Assembly: GCF_010367435.1 (NCBI RefSeq)
Contig: NZ_WJWY01000009.1
Span: forward strand, 1-64,000
Source of the DNA: Fusobacterium sp. IOR10
GTDB taxonomy: Bacteria > Fusobacteriota > Fusobacteriia > Fusobacteriales > Fusobacteriaceae
DNA: 64,000 bases
Reading direction: 5' to 3'
The position numbers and the translations under genes were made by a program. Every line of letters starts with the position of its first letter. Position 1 is the first letter of the stretch. Positions 52,305-61,196 of the stretch are shown here, piece after piece. Below the pieces are notes generated by a model. The model made no database searches. It was given only the letters and a program-made list of their open reading frames with translations, and had not been told where the DNA came from.

Positions 52305-52781
52305 ATGGAAAATAAAAAATTAACTTCAGAAGCACTTTTAAAATCAATTTTAGAAATAAGTTGTGAAAATAATCAAAATTTAAATTTATCCCTAGCTAAC
52401 AAACTAGCTAGAAGAGCCATTAAAAAAGCAGAGTCAATAAATGTAAAAATTGTAGTTTCTATACTAGACAGTGGGGGAAATTTAATTTTGCTAAACAGAA
52501 TGGATAATTCATTTTTAGGAAGTATAGATGTTTCTATAAATAAGGCCTATACAGCTTTAAGCTTTAATATTCCCACACATTTATTGAAAAAATTAGTGGA
52601 ACCAAATGGAGAATTATATACACTTGAAAACAGTAATAATGGAAGAATTATTGCTTTTGGTGGTGGATATCCAATAAAAATAAATAAAGAATTACTAGGT
52701 GGTATAGGAATTAGTGGGGGCACTGCTAAAGAAGATACTGAAATAGTTGAATATGCATTGGAAATAATAAAAACAGAGTAG
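52305..52781 (+). CDS. GlcG/HbpS-family protein (PduO C-terminal-like)
   Basis: 158 residues. The core (ANKLARRAIKKAESINVKIV, VSILDSGGNLILLNRMD, GRIIAFGGGYPIKI, LLGGIGISGGTAKEDTEIVE) is the GlcG/HbpS fold, found as the C-terminal part of PduO and as a separate protein in many compartment loci, binding heme or flavin-like ligands in some members. The N-terminal helix LTSEALLKSILEISCEN may be an encapsulation peptide. No PduO adenosyltransferase domain is present, in line with B12-independent chemistry. The stop codon lies within the terminator stem. Confidence 0.88.
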   Translation: MENKKLTSEALLKSILEISCENNQNLNLSLANKLARRAIKKAESINVKIVVSILDSGGNLILLNRMDNSFLGSIDVSINKAYTALSFNIPTHLLKKLVEPNGELYTLENSNNGRIIAFGGGYPIKINKELLGGIGISGGTAKEDTEIVEYALEIIKTE

Positions 52782-52805
52782 AACTTAAAATTTCTACTCT
52801 GTTTT
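52770..52805 (+). terminator. Shared bidirectional terminator of BMC operon and hybrid kinase
   Basis: AAAACAGAGTAGAA (52770-52783) pairs perfectly with TTCTACTCTGTTTT (52792-52805). The last codons and stop of the plus-strand gene (52781) lie in the left arm, and the minus-strand kinase stop lies in the right arm (52805). Confidence 0.85.
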
Positions 52806-54792
52806 CATATATCTATATGTTTTTCTAATATCTCTTTTAAATGTAAAACATTAATAGGTTTTGCTATATAGTCATCCATTCCTGCCTCAAAACATAAACT
52901 TCTATCCTTTGTAAAAGTATTTGCAGTTAGGGCTATTATTTTTATTTTTTTAGAATCAGGATGATTACTATTTCTAATTTTTTTAGTACAACAGAATCCA
53001 TCTAAAAATGGCATTCTAAGATCCATGAAAATAAGAGAATAATAATTTTTAGGTCTATTTATAAATTTATTGTATCCATCTTCTCCATTTACAGCTTCTT
53101 CCACAATTAAATTATATTTTTCAAGATTTTTTCTAGCAATTAGTCTATTTATTTCATTGTCTTCCACTAGAAGAACTTTTTTATTTTTAAAATTTAAGTC
53201 CTTTTTTAAGTTATATAAATGAATTTTTTTTAAATTATTCATATGATCAGTGTCTATTTCAAATGAAATTTCAATTGTAAAGGTAGTCCCCTTTCCAAGT
53301 TCACTTTCAACTTTTAAATTGCTCCCTCTTAAATCTAAAATACCTTTAACAATAGGAAGGCCTAGCCCTGTTCCTTGTTCATTTCCAACATTGCTTCCCC
53401 TATGAAATGGTTCAAATATTTTCTTCTGATCTTCCTTTCCTATTCCAATTCCATTGTCCTTTACTTTTACTAAGAAAGAAGCAAATTTATCTTTATTTTT
53501 GTTATGGGTAATTTCATCAATATAAATATCTATTTGTCCCTCAGTTGGAGTATACTTAATTGCATTTTCCAGTAAGCTACATGAAATTTTTTTTATATTT
53601 TTCACATCTCCAATGAGAAAATCATGGATTATATTTAAATGCACATAAACTTTTTGTTTTTTTAATTGGATCATAAATTCAAAGGATTCTAAAATAGATT
53701 TTTGTAAATCACTCATTTTAAATTTTTCTGCTATAAATTTAATGTGTCCACTACTTATTCTATTCATATCTAAAACTTCATTTATTATAGTCATGAGAGT
53801 TTTAGAAGAGTCCCTTATAATATCCAAATTTTTTTTAAGTTGTGTATTATTTTTATCAATTAATCCATAGGACAATTCAGTCATTCCTATTATTGCATTC
53901 ATTGGAGTTTTAATATCGTGACTCATAGTTGATAGAAACATAGTTTTACTTTTGTTGGCATTTTCAGCTAACTTTAAAGCTTCCCTAAGAGCTGTATTTT
54001 TCTTTTCATTTTTTTTATATAAATCAGTAACATCTCTTCTTACAATATAAAATATACCCTTTTTTAAATCAATGTTTGATATTTTTATTTCTTTAGTTTT
54101 TTTATTTTTATTTTCATCAATTATTTGATAATATTTCCTAAAATTCCCTGTTTTCTTTAAACTTTTAAAGATTGTTTTTAAGGTTATTTTTTCAGGGTTA
54201 AAAGAACTATTACTAGCAACTATATCAGATGAAACTAATTTTCTAAATTCTTCAAGGGTTAGGGTAGCTTTTTTTCAAAGGATTTAAATGCCTTAGAATT
54301 ACTAAAATAAACAATATATTCATTTTTTTTGTAGTCAGCTCTAGCTAAATAGTCAAATTCATTTTTAACTACAAAATTTAAAATACTATCAATTATATTT
54401 TTTTCATAGATGATACTATTCCTTAATAGCTTATTATGAAAGGTCATATATATTTTTAAAGTTTTATTTTCTAAAGAAGTTATATTAGTTTCAATATGAA
54501 AATAACTATATTGATTTTTTATATAGTTATAATATCTAGCTGAAAAATTTATATTTTCATTATTTTTTTCTATACTTTTTAGGGAATTTTCAATTATTTT
54601 TTTGTCATCAGGATGAAGAAAAGGAGTAGTAGTAATGGTAGTAGTGTTTTCTAGTTTGAGTCTATTTATTCCAAATAAATCTTCTGATTTTTTGTTAACT
54701 CCAAGGAGTTTTAATTTTTGGTTTTCATAGATAAAAATTCCTATTCCAACGACAATATTATCTATAAGTTGTTGCTCTACTTCATCTATCAC
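52805..54792 (-). pseudogene. Hybrid PAS histidine kinase with receiver, frameshifted at a poly-A run
   Basis: Reading from 54792, a PAS region (IDNIVVGIGIFIYENQKLKL onward) runs to SKAFKSFEKK and then stops at 54259. The frame one base over continues with TLTLEEFRKLVSSDIVASN through a second PAS, HisKA (FLSTMSHDIKTPMNAI), the ATPase domain (GTGLGLPIVKGI) and a receiver (Asp in LIFMDLRMPFLD). One more A in the 7-base run at 54269-54275 would give one protein of 662 residues. No membrane segment is seen, so it is cytosolic. The part from 53941 on could start separately and keep kinase and receiver. Confidence 0.85.
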
Positions 54793-54989
54793 AATTTCCT
54801 CCTACAAATAAAATTTGATACTTATATACCATTATATTCCTTTTGAAAAAATAATTCAAGGTAAAATAAAAAGTATTGATAACAAAACACTCGTTATTTA
54901 TTAGAGTTGAAAAAATAGTCATAGAAATTATCAGAATACAAGGAAATAAAAATAAATTTCAAATAAAATGTGGTAAAATTATAGTAACT

Positions 54990-55272
54990 TTTTAAAAATT
55001 TAAATAAAGCTCATACAAAATATTTAGAAAATTCTTTTTATAATTTAGCGATAAAATCGAATCAATATAAAGTTATAAATAAAAACGAGCCATCAAGATC
55101 TTCTATCTCTTATGCTGAAGAAGATGAAATGTTGGATTTTATAGATAACACTAAAATTTTAATTAATACTTTAGGTTATAAAGCTTTTGAACCTTTAGTT
55201 TCTAAACAAAAGTTAGAAAAAGAAAATGAAGAAATTTTGTATTTAAAATATAAAAATATTTTTAAAAATTAA
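54990..55272 (+). pseudogene. 3' remnant of a GIY-YIG/DUF4357-type gene
   Basis: An open stretch without a usable start encodes HTKYLENSFYNLAIKSNQYK, a variable part, AEEDEMLDFIDNTKILINTL and GYKAFEPLVSK, then a coiled-coil end and a stop at 55272. This matches the layout of the C-terminal DUF4357 region of GIY-YIG nuclease-family proteins (KTKYLE..., EADxxEMxxFIxNIKLLL..., GYKxFEP). The catalytic N-terminal part is missing. Upstream, 54793-54989 shows nothing recognisable. Confidence 0.65.
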
Positions 55273-55317
55273 ATAAGAGTGGTAGAATAGAGTAATAAAA
55301 ATTAAAGGGGGATAAAA

Positions 55318-56427
55318 ATGCTAAAAGAATTTAAAATAAGAAATTTTAAATCATTTAAAAATGAAGAGATTCTTTCTTTAAAACCTGTTGATAAAAAGGA
55401 AGAAAATTTAGATCCTTTTAATATAGCCAACTTAGGGGAAAACAAGATTTTAAAATCTGCAGTAATATATGGTCATAATTCCTTTGGAAAATCCAACTTA
55501 TTTAAAGGTCTGCATAAAATGATATCAATAATAAGATATTGTATTAATTCTGATTATCTAATTCAAGTGGATGACTATAAATTAGATGGTATTAGTGAAA
55601 ATAAACCTACAATGTTTGAAATTAGTTTCATATTAAATGGGATAGTTTATACTTATGGCTTTGAAGTTTTTGAAAATTTAGTAGTAAAAGAATGGCTTTA
55701 TAAAAAAGATGATTTAGAAACTAAAATTTTTCAAAGGGAAGGATCTTTAAATAATACTATAACATTAAATTCAAAGTACAAGTGTTATGAAAAATATGTG
55801 GAATTTACCAAGGAAAGTGAATTATTTTTATCTTCAATGGAAAAAAACAATGTTTCAGGGGAAATAAAGGATATTTTTGATTATATTTCAAATAAAATTA
55901 AAGTATTTTCAATTGATATGGTAGTTGAAAAAAAATTAGGCAAAAATCAAATTCTAAAAACTTTAAAAACTGTAGATTTAAAAGTTTATGGCCCTGAAGC
56001 AAAGAAAGAGGGAGAGAAATTAGAAAATATAATTTCTGATTTTGAAGAAAATGAAATAGTAGGATCTAAAAAGTTGTATTATATAATGGATCAAATACTA
56101 GATGCTTTAAATAATGGGGAAGTTTTGTTCATAGACGAACTAGACTATAAATTACATAATTTAATAGTAAAGTATTTAATTGGTTTATTTCATGACTTAT
56201 CAATAAATAAAAAAAATGCTCAATTGGTATTTAATACCTATGACTTTTATCTTTTAGAAGAAAAATTATTTAGAAGGGACCAAATATATTTTACAGATAA
56301 AGATGAATGTGGGGTTACAACTTTATATTCTTTAGGAGACTTTAAAGGGGTAAAAAGAAAGACAAGTTTACTTGCCCATTACCTAGCTGGGCATTTTGGA
56401 CCTATTGGTAATATAAAAGAAAAATAA
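55318..56427 (+). CDS. AAA-family ATPase, SMC/OLD-like (abortive-infection type)
   Basis: 369 residues. The N terminus MLKEFKIRNFKSFKNEEILSL is typical of OLD/RloA-type ATPases. Walker A is GHNSFGKSNLFKGL (about residues 54-67) and Walker B is GEVLFIDELDYKLHN near residue 275. The usual signature before Walker B (ESxGT) is altered to NEIVGSKK. No partner nuclease (RloB, TOPRIM) is encoded beside it. It lies next to the GIY-YIG remnant, so this may be the rest of a defence or mobile island. GGGGG precedes the ATG. Confidence 0.75.
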   Translation: MLKEFKIRNFKSFKNEEILSLKPVDKKEENLDPFNIANLGENKILKSAVIYGHNSFGKSNLFKGLHKMISIIRYCINSDYLIQVDDYKLDGISENKPTMFEISFILNGIVYTYGFEVFENLVVKEWLYKKDDLETKIFQREGSLNNTITLNSKYKCYEKYVEFTKESELFLSSMEKNNVSGEIKDIFDYISNKIKVFSIDMVVEKKLGKNQILKTLKTVDLKVYGPEAKKEGEKLENIISDFEENEIVGSKKLYYIMDQILDALNNGEVLFIDELDYKLHNLIVKYLIGLFHDLSINKKNAQLVFNTYDFYLLEEKLFRRDQIYFTDKDECGVTTLYSLGDFKGVKRKTSLLAHYLAGHFGPIGNIKEK

Positions 56428-56447
56428 AGATATAAGGGGAGGGGATT

Positions 56448-56927
56448 ATGAAAGTATTATTTATATATTATTCCTACGAAGGAACTACAGATAAAATAGC
56501 TAGGGAAATGGGAAAAGGATTAGATAGCAAGTTAATTAGACTAGTTGTTCAAGATGAGAAAGTTCATAAGAATAAACTCTTTAAATATGCTTGGGGGGGA
56601 ATGAAAGTACTTACTAAAACAACTCCTAAAATACCAACACTAGAAACTAATTTACATGCATATGATTTAATAGTTATAGGAACACCTGTTTGGGCAGGAA
56701 CTTACACCCCTGCAATAAGAACATTGTTTAAAGATTATGATTTTTCAGATTTAAATGTTGCATATTTTTATACAGATTTAGGTGGAGAAGGTCATACAGA
56801 AATAAACTTCAAAGAAGCTTTAAAAGATGCAAATATAAAGGGAAGTTTACATTTGAAAAATGCAAGTAAAAATATGAAAGAATCTTTGGAAAAAGCCACT
56901 GATTGGATAGAAAAGCTTACTTTTTAA
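56448..56927 (+). CDS. Flavodoxin-like protein
   Basis: 159 residues. FMN loop FIYYSYEGTTDKIAREM at the N terminus, VIGTPVWAGTYTPAIRTLF and YTDLGGEGHT as the second and third binding loops. A single-domain flavoprotein for electron transfer or reduction. It is the first of a run of small genes (56448-58483) read in one direction. Confidence 0.85.
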   Translation: MKVLFIYYSYEGTTDKIAREMGKGLDSKLIRLVVQDEKVHKNKLFKYAWGGMKVLTKTTPKIPTLETNLHAYDLIVIGTPVWAGTYTPAIRTLFKDYDFSDLNVAYFYTDLGGEGHTEINFKEALKDANIKGSLHLKNASKNMKESLEKATDWIEKLTF

Positions 56928-56951
56928 GTGAATTAGAGTAAAGGAGAAAAT

Positions 56952-57362
56952 ATGAAGATAATTTTTGAACCAATAGGATATGTTCACTCTGAATTTAAAA
57001 ATGTAAAGGATATACCAACTCAAAGTGTTTTAGCTAGTGAAAAGATAGGGAAAATAGAATTATTAGATAAGTTTAAAGATGGACTTTTAGGATTAAAAAA
57101 AGGAATGTATATTGTAGTTTTATTTAATTTTCATGAGTCTAAAGATTATAAATTAATTCAAAGCCCATGTTATACAAATGAAGAAAAGGGAGTATTTTCA
57201 ATAAGATCTCCATTTAGACCAAATGGAATAGGAATGTCAATTGTGAAAATAGAAAGTATAAGGGACAATATCCTTGAATTTAAAGGTTTAGATATGTTGG
57301 ATAAAACACCAATTTTAGATATAAAACCATATGTAGCTAGTTTAAATCCAAAAATTGATTAA
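56952..57362 (+). CDS. trmO: tRNA m6t6A37 methyltransferase TrmO-like (UPF0066)
   Basis: 136 residues. FEPIGYVHSEFKN at the start and FSIRSPFRPNGIGMSIVKIE, the family motif, in the middle, followed by GLDMLDKTPILDIKPYV. TrmO methylates threonylcarbamoyl-adenosine at position 37 of tRNA using SAM. Only the catalytic N-terminal domain is present, as in many short bacterial and archaeal members. Confidence 0.85.
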   Translation: MKIIFEPIGYVHSEFKNVKDIPTQSVLASEKIGKIELLDKFKDGLLGLKKGMYIVVLFNFHESKDYKLIQSPCYTNEEKGVFSIRSPFRPNGIGMSIVKIESIRDNILEFKGLDMLDKTPILDIKPYVASLNPKID

Positions 57363-57396
57363 ATAATAAATACTATGAATTTTAAAGGAGGAAGTT

Positions 57397-57942
57397 ATGT
57401 CAAAGGTAATATTATTAAGTGGAAGCCCAAATAAAACTGGGAATACTATGCAAGTTTTACAAGAATGTGCAAATGTTATAAAGGCTAATGGAGTTGAAGC
57501 AGAGGTTATATCAATTGCAGGAATGAATATAAAAGATTCAATGAACTCAGCAGGTGGATATGATGATGGTTTTGATGAAATCATAGAAAAAATAAAAAAA
57601 GCTGAAGGATTAATTATAGGTTCACCTGTATATTGGGGAACTGCTAGAGCAGAAATGATGATAGCAATTCAAAGAATAGCCATGGCTTCTTTAAAGGATA
57701 AATTCCTATCAAGAAAAGTAGGGGGACCAATAGCCATAGCCCGTCGTGGAGGTCACACATCAACTTTACAAGAAATGTTGATGTTCTACCTATATAATGA
57801 TATGATAGTTCCAGGATCTACATATTGGAACATAGTTTTTGGAAAAACTTCAGGGGAAGCTTTGAAAGACGAAGAGGGAATGGAAACAGTTAAACATTTT
57901 TCTGAAAATGTAGCCTTTTTAGTAAAAAAACTTTATGATTAA
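57397..57942 (+). CDS. NADPH-dependent FMN reductase-family flavoprotein
   Basis: 181 residues. LLSGSPNKTGNTMQVLQEC is the FMN phosphate loop and IIGSPVYWGTARAEMM the second loop. It lacks the Cys cluster of the flavoprotein at 5242. AAAGGAGG precedes the ATG. The substrate is unknown. Confidence 0.85.
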   Translation: MSKVILLSGSPNKTGNTMQVLQECANVIKANGVEAEVISIAGMNIKDSMNSAGGYDDGFDEIIEKIKKAEGLIIGSPVYWGTARAEMMIAIQRIAMASLKDKFLSRKVGGPIAIARRGGHTSTLQEMLMFYLYNDMIVPGSTYWNIVFGKTSGEALKDEEGMETVKHFSENVAFLVKKLYD

Positions 57943-57962
57943 AAGAAAAAACAGGGGGAAAT

Positions 57963-58160
57963 GTGAGCGGTAAAATAAGAGCAAATATAAAGCCAGGAAT
58001 AAAGGTTAAAGTTGTAAAAAAAGAAGATCAAAGAACAGGGAAATTAACAGATGGTATAGTTAAGGATTTATTAACTAAATCTCCAAAACATCCCCATGGA
58101 ATAAAGGTTAGACTAGAAGATGGAACTGTTGGAAGAGTTCAAGAAATAATAAAAGAATAA
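57963..58160 (+). CDS. YwbE family protein (DUF2196)
   Basis: 65 residues, GTG start after AGGGGG. The family pattern is clear: IKPGIKVKVVKKEDQRTGKL, TDGIVKDLLTKSPKHPHGIK and RLEDGTVGRVQEI. A small basic beta-barrel; function is not established. Confidence 0.85.
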   Translation: MSGKIRANIKPGIKVKVVKKEDQRTGKLTDGIVKDLLTKSPKHPHGIKVRLEDGTVGRVQEIIKE

Positions 58161-58249
58161 ACTTCATTTGCTTTATTTTTAATAATGCTCTATAATTCAT
58201 ACAAAATAAATATTTATTTTAGTATTACTGATTTTAAGGAGGTACATAC

Positions 58250-58483
58250 ATGGGAATTAAATTTGATTTTGTAGAAAAATTGGGAAGTATTGGAGAGGGA
58301 GCTAAAGGTTGGAAAAAGGAAGTAAACCTTATTTCTTGGAATTCAAGAAAAGCCAAATTAGACATAAGAGATTGGGATGAAACTCATGAAAAAATGGGTA
58401 AAGGCTTAACTTTAAATAAAGAAGAAGCTAAGAAATTAAAAGAATTATTTAATTCAATTGATTTAGATGAATTAGATTTTTAA
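58250..58483 (+). CDS. YdbC/PC4-like DNA-binding protein
   Basis: 77 residues. GWKKEVNLISWNSRKAKLDI, RDWDETHEKMGKGLTLNKEE and AKKLKELFNSI match the bacterial YdbC family, with the fold of transcriptional coactivator PC4, binding single-stranded DNA. AAGGAGG precedes the ATG; a strong terminator follows 7 bases after the stop. Confidence 0.88.
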   Translation: MGIKFDFVEKLGSIGEGAKGWKKEVNLISWNSRKAKLDIRDWDETHEKMGKGLTLNKEEAKKLKELFNSIDLDELDF

Positions 58484-58490
58484 ATTGATG

Positions 58491-58522
58491 AAAGCCCCTA
58501 TTAGACAATAGGGGCTTTTTGT
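58491..58522 (+). terminator. Terminator after the YdbC-like gene
   Basis: AAAGCCCCTATT (58491-58502) pairs with AATAGGGGCTTT (58507-58518) around a 4-base loop, then T's. It is bidirectional and lies between convergent genes. Confidence 0.95.
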
Positions 58523-58530
58523 ATTAACTT

Positions 58531-59271
58531 TTATTTAGAAGCTTCTTTTATAAATCTTTTAAATATGTCTTGTTGTTCCTTTGAATCATACATCATTTCA
58601 GGATGCCACTGGGTAGCTATCATAAATTTTTTTCCTTCCATTTGAATTGATTCTATAATTCCATCCTCTGACACAGCAGTACATTTAAGATTTTTCCCAA
58701 GAGCTTTAATAGCTTGATGATGGTATGAATTAACTTTTAATTCTTTTTTTTCAAATATATCATATAGGATAGAATCTTTTTCAAGAATTACCCTATGGAT
58801 AGGGTGGTTCATTGGAGATGCAGCAATAAAATGATTGTTTAATTTATTTTTTTCTAAATCTTGATAGAGACTTCCTCCACAAGCAACATTTAAAATTTGA
58901 AGTCCTCTGCATATACCAAGTAAAGGTTTGTTAGTATTTTCTATAATATATTTAACAAGTTCAATTTCTTGTTTATCCCTTTGTGGACAAAGAATTCCAA
59001 CTTCTTTAGATATAAATTCCCCATATAAGTTTGGTTCAATATCATTTCCTCCAGAAATTAAAATTCCATCTAATTTTTCAACTAAAGAATTTAAATTTTC
59101 TAAATTTTTATTAATTGGTATAATCACAGGGATTCCACCAGCATTAAAAACAGAATCAATATAATTATCTGCAAGCATTTGCCATTTTTGCCCAGCAACT
59201 CCAATATGTGCACTTACTCCAGGTTTATCATCAAGACTATAGTTACAAGTTATTCCTATTAATGGTTTCAT
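58531..59271 (-). CDS. puuD: Gamma-glutamyl-GABA hydrolase-family (class I glutamine amidotransferase-like) protein
   Basis: 246 residues of the peptidase C26/PuuD family. Nucleophile Cys in LLGICRGLQILNVACGG, catalytic His and Glu in ATQWHPEMMYD, and the N-terminal IGITCNYSLDDKPG. It hydrolyses gamma-glutamyl bonds. No other polyamine-degradation genes are nearby, so the true substrate is open. Confidence 0.85.
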   Translation of the reverse strand: MKPLIGITCNYSLDDKPGVSAHIGVAGQKWQMLADNYIDSVFNAGGIPVIIPINKNLENLNSLVEKLDGILISGGNDIEPNLYGEFISKEVGILCPQRDKQEIELVKYIIENTNKPLLGICRGLQILNVACGGSLYQDLEKNKLNNHFIAASPMNHPIHRVILEKDSILYDIFEKKELKVNSYHHQAIKALGKNLKCTAVSEDGIIESIQMEGKKFMIATQWHPEMMYDSKEQQDIFKRFIKEASK

Positions 59272-59348
59272 AATTTTCTCCTTATTTAATTTCCTTACTT
59301 GATACTAATAATAGTCCATTTTTCTTCTAAAATCAACATGTATATTAA

Positions 59349-59387
59349 AAAATCCCCCCAGTATTTAAACTGAAGGGATTATTAAAT
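59349..59387 (-). terminator. Terminator of the peroxiredoxin gene
   Basis: AATCCCCCCAGT pairs with ACTGAAGGGATT (two wobble pairs on the minus-strand transcript), followed on the minus strand by a T-run. It sits directly after the peroxiredoxin stop. Confidence 0.8.
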
Positions 59388-59393
59388 AGAGAT

Positions 59394-60062
59394 TTATTTT
59401 TCTTTTTTAAAAGTAAGATACCAGTCAAGGGAATGATAACCTTCTGATTCACCCATTTCCATTAGTTTGTCAGCTTCTTCTTTACTTTCAGGTAAATGAA
59501 CTATTACATCATCACCAGGAACCCAGTTTGATGGTGTAGCTATATTCATTTCATCTACTTTTTGAAGAGATATTAAAGTTCTTTTAATTTCATCAAAATT
59601 TCTTCCAGTTGATGCAGGGTAGAATAAAATAGTTCTAATAACACCAGTTGGATCTATAATGAAAACTGCTCTAACAGTTTGTGTATTAGCAGCACTAGGG
59701 TGAATCATTCCATATAATTTAGAAACTTTCATACTAATATCAGCTATTACAGGAAAATTAACTTTTTGCCCAGTATAATCTCCCCATGTCATTTTTTCAA
59801 TACTTCTAAGCCAAGCAATATGACTTGAAAGGGAATCTATAGAAAGCCCTATAAGTTCAGTATTCATTTTTTTAAATTCTTCATCCATTATTGCAAATCT
59901 CATGAATTCAGTAGTACATACTGGTGTGAAGTCTGCAGGATGTGAAAAAAGGATTACCCATTTTCCAGAAAAATCTTCAGGGAATTTGATTTTACCCTTT
60001 GTTGTCATAGCCTTAAATGCAGGCGCTTTTTCCCCTATTAAAGGAATTCTTATATCGTCCAT
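59394..60062 (-). CDS. 1-Cys peroxiredoxin (Prx6 type)
   Basis: 222 residues. The peroxidatic Cys49 lies in HPADFTPVCTTEF, with the Prx Arg in the TVRAVFIIDPTGVIR block. The long C-terminal domain (from about residue 165) is typical of the Prx6 group. C49 is the only Cys in the protein, so there is no resolving Cys and an outside thiol partner is needed. It reduces hydrogen or organic peroxides. GGGGAGG lies upstream of the ATG. Confidence 0.92.
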   Translation of the reverse strand: MDDIRIPLIGEKAPAFKAMTTKGKIKFPEDFSGKWVILFSHPADFTPVCTTEFMRFAIMDEEFKKMNTELIGLSIDSLSSHIAWLRSIEKMTWGDYTGQKVNFPVIADISMKVSKLYGMIHPSAANTQTVRAVFIIDPTGVIRTILFYPASTGRNFDEIKRTLISLQKVDEMNIATPSNWVPGDDVIVHLPESKEEADKLMEMGESEGYHSLDWYLTFKKEK

Positions 60063-60247
60063 TTTTGCCTCCCCAATTAATATATTTGTTATAACTATTA
60101 ATATTAGACGAAAAAACCTCTAATTTGTTTAAAAATATTTTCTTCTAGCAAAATAAAATGTTACATATAAATTCAATATACAGTATAATATTTTTAAAAC
60201 AAATAAGTATTATTTAAAAATTAATTATAAAATATATGGGAGAAGAG

Positions 60248-61135
60248 ATGAAAAGTAAAAAAATAGCAGGGAATACAACAGGGTTTATAACAGTATTTTT
60301 TTGGGGAATAACATATATTTCCACAAAGGTTTTATTGGAAGTTTTTAACCCAATAGAGATACTATTCACAAGATTTTTAATGGGTTTAATTTTTTTAATT
60401 ATTCTATATCCAAAACCTTTAAAGATAAAAGATAAAAAACAAGAAATTTATTTTGCCCTAGCAGGATTAACAGGGGTAACTTTATTTTATTTACTAGAGA
60501 ATATAGCTCTAACCTTTACAATGGCTTCAAATGTTGGGGTTATAAGTGCCCTTGTTCCATTTTTTACTGGAATAGTTGGGTATATTTTTATGAAGAAAAA
60601 AGAAAAATTAAATAGAAATTTCTTCATAGGTTTTTTGCTAGCTTTAACAGGAATAAGTTTTATAAGTTTTAGTGGAGCTTCCGCTTTTAAAATAAATCCA
60701 ATTGGAGATTTATTAGCTGTTACATCTGTTATGATTTGGGGAATATATGGAAATTTAACAAGGATACTAGGAAGTTATGGATATAATACAATACAAGTTA
60801 CCAGAAGAACCTTTGCATATGGGATAGTATTTATGCTTCCAGCTTTACATTTCTTTGATTTTAATATTGGGATAAGTGAGATTTTAGAACCAAAATATCT
60901 ATTTAATTTATTATTTTTAGGAATAGGAGCCTCAGCCATTTGTTTTGTTACTTGGAATTATACTGTTAAAGCTTTAGGTCCTGTGAGAGCTAGCTTGTTT
61001 ATATATTTAATTCCAATTGTAACTGTAATAACATCTATGATAGTTTTAAATGAAAAATTAACAATAATGTCATCTATAGGAGTTTTATTTACCTTTCTTG
61101 GGTTATTAATATCAAACAAAAAAGAAACTCTTTAA
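60248..61135 (+). CDS. EamA-family (DMT) transporter
   Basis: About 296 residues with ten hydrophobic segments in two EamA repeats (TTGFITVFFWGITYISTKVL and IGDLLAVTSVMIWGIYGNLT mark the starts). Drug/metabolite exporter superfamily; substrate unknown. ATG 60248 with GGGAG 5 bases upstream is preferred to ATG 60236, which has no ribosome site. It is divergent from the peroxiredoxin gene across about 185 bases that hold no gene. Confidence 0.85.
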   Translation: MKSKKIAGNTTGFITVFFWGITYISTKVLLEVFNPIEILFTRFLMGLIFLIILYPKPLKIKDKKQEIYFALAGLTGVTLFYLLENIALTFTMASNVGVISALVPFFTGIVGYIFMKKKEKLNRNFFIGFLLALTGISFISFSGASAFKINPIGDLLAVTSVMIWGIYGNLTRILGSYGYNTIQVTRRTFAYGIVFMLPALHFFDFNIGISEILEPKYLFNLLFLGIGASAICFVTWNYTVKALGPVRASLFIYLIPIVTVITSMIVLNEKLTIMSSIGVLFTFLGLLISNKKETL

Positions 61136-61196
61136 AAATGTATAAATAAAGGGTATAATAAAATGATATTATTTTCAAAAAAAAAGGAGACTTATT

